The notes under the pieces are model-generated. The model did not search any database, was not told the origin of the DNA, and was given only the letters and a program-made list of their open reading frames with translations. Both the position numbers and the translations under genes were made by a program. A stretch of DNA of 11,748 bases. Origin: a candidate division TM6 bacterium UASB124 (lineage in GTDB: Bacteria; Babelota; Babeliae; Babelales; RVW-14). Shown here piece by piece: positions 7,288-11,748 of the stretch (position 1 is its first letter; each line of letters begins with the position of its first letter). The stretch is taken from assembly GCA_945872225.1 (NCBI GenBank), contig CAMBZK010000021.1, forward strand, positions 1-11,748, read 5' to 3'.

Positions 7288-8016
7288 ATGAAACATCCCA
7301 TTTTAAGACTCATATTGGCTGTTGCTGTGCTATACGGCAGTTATGAGCTTTATGATTATTACAAGCCCGTTAATTACACCAATGACAAGTGGGTGATCTT
7401 CGATTTTGATGGGACTATCGCGGCTACGGTGCCAACCATGATGGCAGTTCTTAATGAGCTACAACCGATTTATGGTTATGCACCAGTCGAAGAAACTGAG
7501 CTAGAATCATTGCGCCAGCTGCCTGCTCGTGAGCTTATGGAAAAGCGCTTTGGGCTTTCTTGGTATCATTTACCGCTATTTCAATATCGCTTTCGCAAGG
7601 CGGCAAAGAAGCACTTGGATATCGTTGAGCTTAACGATGGGATGCATGATCTTCTCATTGTTCTAAAAAAAGCTGGCTATAAAATTGGGATTGTATCGTC
7701 CAATAGCATTGAGTTTATTACTGGGTTTTTTAGAAAGAATGATTTGCCCTTATTTGATGATATCAGTGAGGCATCTATTTTTGGCAAAGCTGCTGTTATT
7801 AAAAAATTCATGAAGCGGAATGGGATTAGGCTCTCAAGTGCCATTTATGTTGGTGACGAAACGCGTGATATTGAAGCTGCTCATGATGTGCAGGTGCCAT
7901 GCATTGCCGTTTCGTGGGGTGGTAATTGTGCCCAGCTCTTGCAGCAATACCAGCCGGCAGAGCTTGTGCATGATGCAGTGGGGCTGCAAGAAGCGATACA
8001 GAAGCATATTGTTTAA
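7288..8016 (+). CDS. HAD-superfamily phosphatase (phosphoglycolate phosphatase-like) with N-terminal membrane anchor
   Basis: This 242-residue HAD hydrolase contains all four motifs: DFDGT with nucleophile Asp39 and acid/base Asp41, a Ser in IGIVSSNS (133-140), Lys167 in FGKAA, and GDETRD with Asp190 and Asp194. A helical cap lies between motifs I and II (about 45-115), as in PGPase/beta-phosphoglucomutase-type enzymes. The family usually starts just before motif I. Here about 34 extra residues come first, with a positively charged tip (MKHPILR) and a hydrophobic segment (about 8-19) that looks like a short membrane anchor or signal sequence. I chose the ATG at 7288 behind CAGGA; the frame from 7243 would overlap the MBL gene and displace the hydrophobic leader. 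The positive-inside rule would put the catalytic domain outside the cytoplasm. It is the last gene of the plus-strand block. Confidence 0.87.
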   Translation: MKHPILRLILAVAVLYGSYELYDYYKPVNYTNDKWVIFDFDGTIAATVPTMMAVLNELQPIYGYAPVEETELESLRQLPARELMEKRFGLSWYHLPLFQYRFRKAAKKHLDIVELNDGMHDLLIVLKKAGYKIGIVSSNSIEFITGFFRKNDLPLFDDISEASIFGKAAVIKKFMKRNGIRLSSAIYVGDETRDIEAAHDVQVPCIAVSWGGNCAQLLQQYQPAELVHDAVGLQEAIQKHIV

Positions 8017-8054
8017 TTATTGGGTGCGTTTATTAGGGCTGATCAGGTTATGCT

Positions 8055-8801
8055 CTACCAGCTGAAGCCAGGCTCGCCACCATGGGCTCTCAGCAAAGCA
8101 ATCATAGCATCATCTTCTTCGTTCGCTCGGTCAAGAGGGGTGTCTCCATATTGGTTACGTTCATTGATCGAAACAACGCCGCTACCAAGAAGAATACCAA
8201 CTTCATGTGTCAGCCCTCTTTCTACGCAGTCAAAAAAAGCTTCCAGGTAAAATTCTTTTGGTGCAAGAGGATCTGGGATAAAGAAAATATCTAAAACAGG
8301 CATGCTCAGCCGAGCAATAATTTTTTCCCACTTCTCGATGGCATCACAATCGGGATCTCGGTAAGATTTTTCTGCTTTTAATTTTTCTATCGCTAAATTT
8401 TTTGGGCTGCGGCCGCAGATGGTTTTCATATGTGGACTAGCGCCCAGTGCGATGAGAAGAGCGACTGTATCTTTTCTTCTATGCATGGCTGCTTCATGAA
8501 GTGGTGTTAAGCCGCATATTCTTCGTATGTTAGGATTAGCGCCTTTGCCTATGAGAAAGCGGATGATATGGTTTTCACCTGTTCTAGCAGCTTCGAAAAG
8601 TGTATAGTCACATATTTCTTTTGAGGCAAGGCCTTGGTCGAACATTTCTGTAACTTTCCTTACATTCCCCTCTGCTGCAGCACCTAAAAAATTATAAATG
8701 ATACGCATTTCATGCCGCTCAGCCCAGCTTGGTGCTGCCGCTGGCAGACTCGTGCAACGAGTGGTTGCAAAGAAAAGAAGACAAAGGACTATGGTTTTCA
8801 T
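8055..8801 (-). CDS. Exported ankyrin-repeat protein (longer paralogue)
   Basis: This 248-residue protein has an N-terminal signal sequence (MKTIVLCLLFFATTRC) followed by ankyrin repeats. Repeat-like units are visible at about 37-65 (LGAAAEGNVRKVTEMFDQG), 67-97 (FEAARTGENHIIRFLIGKGANPN), 98-130 (the classic TPLHEAAMHRRKDTVALLIALGASP) and 219-248 (GDTPLDRANEEDDAMIALLRAHGG). An insertion containing the RDPDC-DAIE unit and the segment DIFFIPDPLAPKEF separates the last repeats. Ankyrin repeats bind proteins, and in intracellular bacteria they are common in exported, host-facing proteins; the partner is unknown. I chose the ATG at 8801 because it gives a proper signal sequence. A TTG at 8846 overlaps the preceding stop and would bury the hydrophobic stretch. 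The Shine-Dalgarno is weak. The protein shares its signal region and central unit with the gene just upstream, so the two probably arose by duplication. Confidence 0.87.
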   Translation of the reverse strand: MKTIVLCLLFFATTRCTSLPAAAPSWAERHEMRIIYNFLGAAAEGNVRKVTEMFDQGLASKEICDYTLFEAARTGENHIIRFLIGKGANPNIRRICGLTPLHEAAMHRRKDTVALLIALGASPHMKTICGRSPKNLAIEKLKAEKSYRDPDCDAIEKWEKIIARLSMPVLDIFFIPDPLAPKEFYLEAFFDCVERGLTHEVGILLGSGVVSINERNQYGDTPLDRANEEDDAMIALLRAHGGEPGFSW

Positions 8802-8842
8802 GGTCTTAGTTAATCGTTTTAAGTGGTATTGCTCAGTGACCG

Positions 8843-9334
8843 TCAAGACGTTGTTCTGTTATGTTCTGCTGTCGCAAGAAGAGTAATAATCGCTTTGCAT
8901 GTCTGCTCATCTCTGCAGTGCCCAGAGGCCAAGCGTTGCTCCATAATATTTCGTGCTGTGTGGTCAACGATGTCCACTGCGAGGGGATCTGCACCTTTCA
9001 GCAGTAAATAGGCAACTACTGCTAGGCGTTCATGTATTGCCGCAAGACAAAGGGGTTGTCTGCGACGAAAATCTATTGCTGCAATCGCGGCTCCATTGTC
9101 GCATAGCATTTGAGTAAGTTCCAAACTACCAATTTCTGCTGTCACATGAAGAGGCTTTCTGCAATATTCGCCAGATGCATTTACATTGACCTGGTTGTCA
9201 CTAAGCCAGGTGAAAACATCATTTTTTTGGCCATTTCTGATTGCGGCAAAAAATTCTTTAGTGCTGACTACTGCGGGTAGGTTGGCACAGTGAGCTATTG
9301 CCAAAAGAATGAAAAACAGCATGTGCGGTTTCAT
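8843..9334 (-). CDS. Exported ankyrin-repeat protein (shorter paralogue)
   Basis: This 163-residue protein has a hydrophobic N-terminus (MKPHMLFFILLAIAHCANLPA) that looks like a signal peptide. Ankyrin-like repeats follow: about 26-55 (EFFAAIRNGQKNDVFTWLS), 60-90 (PLHVTAEIGSLELTQMLCDNGA) and 93-125 (QPLCLAAIHERLAVVAYLLLKGADP). It ends in ARNIMEQRL and CRDEQTCKAIITLL, closely similar to a unit in the neighbouring longer paralogue. A Cys in the leader is placed like a lipobox, but the preceding Ala-His does not fit, so lipidation is doubtful. The start at 9334 is supported by GAAAGG 6 nt upstream. The gene lies 19 nt after the tRNA-editing gene and 41 nt before the second ankyrin gene, so all probably share one transcript. 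Its binding partner is unknown. Confidence 0.85.
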   Translation of the reverse strand: MKPHMLFFILLAIAHCANLPAVVSTKEFFAAIRNGQKNDVFTWLSDNQVNVNASGEYCRKPLHVTAEIGSLELTQMLCDNGAAIAAIDFRRRQPLCLAAIHERLAVVAYLLLKGADPLAVDIVDHTARNIMEQRLASGHCRDEQTCKAIITLLATAEHNRTTS

Positions 9335-9353
9335 GGGTGGCCTTTCTGGTTTG

Positions 9354-9854
9354 CTAATCAGTGAGATTACCTCTTAGCAAATGTACCTCATAGCCTAGTG
9401 CTATCGCAAATCTTTCAGCATCCCGTGGCGCAATGAGGGTAGTCTTGTCATTCCGCAATGGATGCAGGCCAATACGGTCGTGAGCAAAAATGCCTTCATC
9501 CAAAATAAGCTGTACGGTGCGTTGCGTATCATTGATCAAAGCAAAAAGGGTGACGCTACCAGGCTTGACGCCCAAAATAGTTTCCAGCTCATCCGGCCGA
9601 GCAAAACGCAGCTCAGGCGCTTGCCACGCTTTGGCCAATGCCTTCAATTCAATTTTGGTATCATAGAGTGCACAGAGCAGGTAGTAACGCTTTTTCTTAT
9701 CTTTTAAAAATAAGTTTTTAATCAGGCCGTGAGTGGGCATGCCAGTTTTGATCTCTTTTGCTTGATCGCACGTAAAAGCTGGTGTGTGAGTCAAGGTTTC
9801 AATGGGGATAGAAAGGCTTGCTAGGTAGTCGTATAGTTTTTGTTCAGCAGGCAT
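9354..9854 (-). CDS. YbaK/ProX-type aminoacyl-tRNA deacylase (ProXp-ala-like)
   Basis: This is a 166-residue single-domain editing protein related to the INS domain of prolyl-tRNA synthetase. Such proteins hydrolyse mischarged tRNA, typically Ala-tRNA(Pro), in the cytoplasm. Signatures are HTPAFTCDQAKEI (23-35), GLIKNLFLKDKK (43-54) with the expected catalytic Lys46, LRFARPDELETILGVKPGSVT (82-102), and GLHPLRNDKTT (129-139) with His131. The spacing and the KNLFL motif favour the ProXp-ala/PrdX subgroup over YbaK, which deacylates Cys-tRNA(Pro). The ATG overlaps the TAA of the upstream SDR gene by one base (TAATG), and GGAGAGG sits 5 nt before it, so translation is probably coupled. It has no signal peptide, unlike all its visible minus-strand neighbours. 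Confidence 0.9.
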   Translation of the reverse strand: MPAEQKLYDYLASLSIPIETLTHTPAFTCDQAKEIKTGMPTHGLIKNLFLKDKKKRYYLLCALYDTKIELKALAKAWQAPELRFARPDELETILGVKPGSVTLFALINDTQRTVQLILDEGIFAHDRIGLHPLRNDKTTLIAPRDAERFAIALGYEVHLLRGNLTD

Positions 9855-10819
9855 TATTGCCTCTCCGCTGCAGCTTGTAGTGCTTGCATAAAGCCACGGT
9901 TGGTTAATTGTTTCTTTTTGGCTTCAACATAGCTGTTACCAGTAGGATCAACGAAGCGCTTCGCCGCCATTAATGGTGCATCAGGGCCCACTTGGTAACG
10001 TACGAATGGTTTTTCTGTTGTAATGATCTGCTCAATGCATTGCGCAATTTCGATTGGCTGGCTAAAACCAGGCTCATTTGCAGGGACGAGCAGGCGAGAG
10101 CGCATGAAAGCAAATGCGGTTTGGTTGAAGTTTGCAAAGCAGGCAGTGTCGTCATTAATGCGTGTACCGAGCTGCATGTTGGCAGGCCCTTGCGTGTGTA
10201 CTGCGCCCGGTTCAATGAGACAGACATTGATGTGCCATGGAGAAAGGGTAGTGGCAAGTGACTCTGAAAGGCTTTCAAGGGCAAATTTGCTGGCTACATA
10301 ACTATCCATATGGGGGAATGGTTCGATGCCAGCAACACTACTGATATTAATAATGGTGCCACTATGTTGTTTGCGCATAACGGGGGCAATAGCTTGAATC
10401 ATGCGTACGGGGCCGAAGTAGTTAACATCCATGGTGCGTTGCTGCTCAGCAATGGTTTGTGTTTCTATGGCGCCAACAAGAATTTCGCAGGCGTTATTGA
10501 CCAAAACATCAATGCGGCCAAACCGGTCTAGTATGGTTTTGCATGTGGCATCGATAGTGCTCTGATCGCTTACATCGATCTCAACGAGCATAACGTGATC
10601 GGGATACTGTTGCGCTAGGCCTTCTAATGCTGTTCGTGATGATGTTTTTCGCAGTCCGGCGCAGACGGTGTAGCCTCGCTGGGCCAGGTACTGGGTGCTT
10701 GCAAGGCCAATACCTTGTGATGCACCAGTGATGACAACTACTTTACTAGCGGTTAATGATAGTGCTGTTGGTAAAGAGAAAACAGCGGCTAGTAGGAAAT
10801 ATATGATCTTTGATGGCAT
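9854..10819 (-). CDS. Short-chain dehydrogenase/reductase with N-terminal signal sequence
   Basis: This is a 321-residue classical SDR oxidoreductase using NAD(P)H. The cofactor loop TGASQGIG is at 31-38, Asp82 lies in the IDV strand end, VNNA is at 107-110, Asn133 is in VNYFG, and the catalytic Ser160/161, Tyr174 and Lys178 sit in NISS...YVASK. The C-terminal extension with VGPDAPLMAAKRFVDP resembles retinol-dehydrogenase-like SDRs (about 280 aa). The substrate cannot be told. In front of the Rossmann strand VVVITG there is an unusual 25-residue leader (PSKIIYFLLAAVFSLPTALS) that looks like a signal sequence. The start at 10819 is backed by GAGGAAAGG 5 nt upstream; the frame from 10855 lacks this and begins inside the intergenic region. 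It is the first gene after the probable terminator and overlaps the tRNA-deacylase start. Confidence 0.9.
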   Translation of the reverse strand: MPSKIIYFLLAAVFSLPTALSLTASKVVVITGASQGIGLASTQYLAQRGYTVCAGLRKTSSRTALEGLAQQYPDHVMLVEIDVSDQSTIDATCKTILDRFGRIDVLVNNACEILVGAIETQTIAEQQRTMDVNYFGPVRMIQAIAPVMRKQHSGTIINISSVAGIEPFPHMDSYVASKFALESLSESLATTLSPWHINVCLIEPGAVHTQGPANMQLGTRINDDTACFANFNQTAFAFMRSRLLVPANEPGFSQPIEIAQCIEQIITTEKPFVRYQVGPDAPLMAAKRFVDPTGNSYVEAKKKQLTNRGFMQALQAAAERQ

Positions 10820-10840
10820 GAAAACCTTTCCTCGATTAAG

Positions 10841-10846
10841 ATTGTA
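10841..10846 (-). promoter_or_regulatory. Candidate -10 box for the SDR-led operon
   Basis: On the minus strand TACAAT occurs 22 nt before the SDR start codon, between the hairpin and the Shine-Dalgarno. No good -35 box lies 17 nt further upstream, so support is weak. The location after a probable terminator fits a promoter for the SDR, deacylase and ankyrin genes. Confidence 0.25.
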
Positions 10847-10886
10847 AAGCCACAAAAGCCTAGCACGCCGGGCTATTTTAACAAGA

Positions 10887-10911
10887 GCCGCCCTACGAAA
10901 AGCAGGGCGGC
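10887..10911 (-). terminator. Probable intrinsic terminator after the right-edge gene
   Basis: GCCGCCCT and AGGGCGGC form a perfect 8-bp, GC-rich stem with a 9-nt loop, 18 nt past the stop of the minus-strand gene at 10930. On the minus strand the stem is followed by TCTTGTTAAAAT, T-rich but not a full T run. It is the strongest hairpin I see in the window and separates the right-edge gene from the SDR operon. Confidence 0.62.
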
Positions 10912-10929
10912 GGTGTCAATGGTTTATTC

Positions 10930-11748
10930 TTAGCCTTTTTTTACATAGAAGGGGTTGAGCTTAGGGCTCAGCCACGATTCAATAATTGCGACGCCAAGGC
11001 TATCGAGTATTTTTATGCGCTTATCATGAGCCTTAAGTTTTGCCGTTGTTTGAAGGTGTTCGCGTTGTAAGTCAGTAAGATATGGATCCCATGATAAAAC
11101 CCAGCCGTGAAAATCAAAGCAGATCCAGTCTGTTCGCTCTGGATGTAATCGTTTAAGCTCGATGACAATCTCTTGCCAAACGTCCATGAATGATAATGAA
11201 GCTGTTGTGCCATCTGGCAGGGTCAATGCTGTCTTTTTTTGTGCGAGCTCAAGGCATCGATTATTACCAAAATCAACATTAAATATACGCCGTGCTGCGA
11301 ATCTAAAAAATGCATTCTCTAGATCTTCAAACGTTGCTTCGTAAAATGCTTTCTCTCCCAGCGCTGCATACAGGAGTATTCTAATTTTTGAGAGAACACA
11401 TGAGGCTAGTGCTTGCTCTTCGCCCGGTACAAAATATTTTGCTTGGTCGTAATCAATAAGGTTAGCCCCCGCTGTATCACGATACAGAAGACGACCTTGC
11501 ACTTGTTGCATAAATGAATGGTAACCGGACCACGGCTTCAAGGCGCTAAAATCTACGGTTGCCATTGCTTTGTGTTTGAGTGCAGGATTTTCTTTAAAAA
11601 GGTCAGCAAGATGGTAGTTGAGGTATTTATTCAGTGAAAAATGATCATTATTCCACCAGCAATCAGCAGCGTTTTCTGTTGGCTGTTGTGAGCAACGCGC
11701 TACAAGATCTTGGCTTGCTCTGTATGATAATTGCTCAAGTTCGATTTC
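10930..11748 (-). CDS. Unrecognised protein, N-terminus beyond the window
   Basis: The frame is open to the right edge without a stop, so the gene is partial; the ATG at 11565 is internal. About 272 residues are visible and I do not recognise the family. The part nearest the edge is rich in Gln, Asn and Trp (CSQQPTENAADCWWNNDHF), with two Cys about 10 residues apart. The middle is helical (ALASCVLSKIRILLYAALGEKAF, then DLENAFFRFAARRIF). A later segment, ERTDWICFDFHGWVLSWDPYL, is aromatic and could be a core strand or binding surface. The protein ends in NPFYVKKG. No membrane helix, known catalytic motif or repeat is evident in the visible part. A probable terminator follows. Given that most neighbours carry signal sequences, the missing N-terminus may have one, but this cannot be seen. 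Confidence 0.8.
   Translation of the reverse strand, partial: EIELEQLSYRASQDLVARCSQQPTENAADCWWNNDHFSLNKYLNYHLADLFKENPALKHKAMATVDFSALKPWSGYHSFMQQVQGRLLYRDTAGANLIDYDQAKYFVPGEEQALASCVLSKIRILLYAALGEKAFYEATFEDLENAFFRFAARRIFNVDFGNNRCLELAQKKTALTLPDGTTASLSFMDVWQEIVIELKRLHPERTDWICFDFHGWVLSWDPYLTDLQREHLQTTAKLKAHDKRIKILDSLGVAIIESWLSPKLNPFYVKKG

Noticed and set aside
8017..8054. Bidirectional terminator between the convergent gene blocks
   Set aside because: Only the short palindrome CTGATCAG is present, with no stable stem followed by a T run on either strand.
8041..8078. On the minus strand, a stretch resembling a tRNA D-arm (CAGCTGGTAGAGCA) at the end of the longer ankyrin gene, possibly a tRNA or attachment-site remnant
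   Set aside because: No pairing anticodon stem follows, there is no T-arm sequence or acceptor stem, and the bases are the last codons and stop of the ankyrin gene. Probably coincidence.
8020..8294. Plus-strand open frames opposite the longer ankyrin gene
   Set aside because: Antisense shadows of a gene with clear ankyrin repeats; low-complexity Ser/Arg-rich translations.
8802..8846. TTG start extending the longer ankyrin protein by 15 residues
   Set aside because: It would put polar residues in front of the signal sequence and has no Shine-Dalgarno; the ATG at 8801 gives a standard signal peptide.
9275..9334. Lipoprotein signal in the shorter ankyrin protein
   Set aside because: The residues before the Cys (Ala-His) do not fit a lipobox; an ordinary signal peptide is more likely.
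9992..10531. Open frames on the plus strand opposite the SDR gene
   Set aside because: They lie antisense to a gene with complete SDR motifs, have no ribosome-binding sites and give sequences without recognisable domains.

Overview
The window looks like a gene-dense bacterial chromosome segment of moderate, slightly AT-rich composition, probably from a Gram-negative, host-associated lineage. It combines housekeeping genes (pnp, rph, an LptE-like lipoprotein gene, holA) with exported ankyrin-repeat proteins and an M49 dipeptidyl peptidase. Short N-terminal export signals also sit on enzyme folds that are usually cytosolic. This style resembles Candidatus Dependentiae (TM6/Babeliae) or another protist-associated bacterium. 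That placement is inference; nothing in the window is diagnostic for taxonomy.

Plus strand, 2-8016: ten closely packed genes with gaps of 5-38 nt and one 4-nt overlap, so probably one or two long transcripts. They are the C-terminal part of polynucleotide phosphorylase (KH and S1 domains), ribonuclease PH, an LptE-like lipoprotein, a DNA polymerase III delta-like subunit (HolA), and a small stand-alone Fis-type HTH protein overlapping holA. These are followed by a dipeptidyl peptidase III (M49), an AAC(6')-like GNAT acetyltransferase, a GyrI-like small-molecule-binding domain protein, an MBL-fold hydrolase and a membrane-anchored HAD phosphatase.

Minus strand, 8055-11748: five genes converge on the first block with only 38 nt between them. 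In transcription order they are an unrecognised protein running off the right edge, a GC-rich hairpin (probable terminator), a signal-peptide-bearing SDR oxidoreductase, a ProXp-ala/YbaK-type aminoacyl-tRNA deacylase whose ATG overlaps the SDR stop codon, and two tandem exported ankyrin-repeat paralogues.

Functional picture: the left part holds RNA turnover (pnp, rph), outer-membrane assembly and replication genes. The centre is an accessory metabolic/detoxification group (peptidase, acetyltransferase, effector-binding protein, hydrolases). The right part is translation quality control plus exported proteins possibly facing a host. No tRNA, rRNA, CRISPR array, insertion sequence or phage gene was found. 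The most interesting signals are the repeated export signals on normally cytosolic enzymes, the two possible starts of the M49 peptidase, the AAC(6')-like gene and its neighbours, and the ankyrin pair with a shared RD-x-x-C unit.
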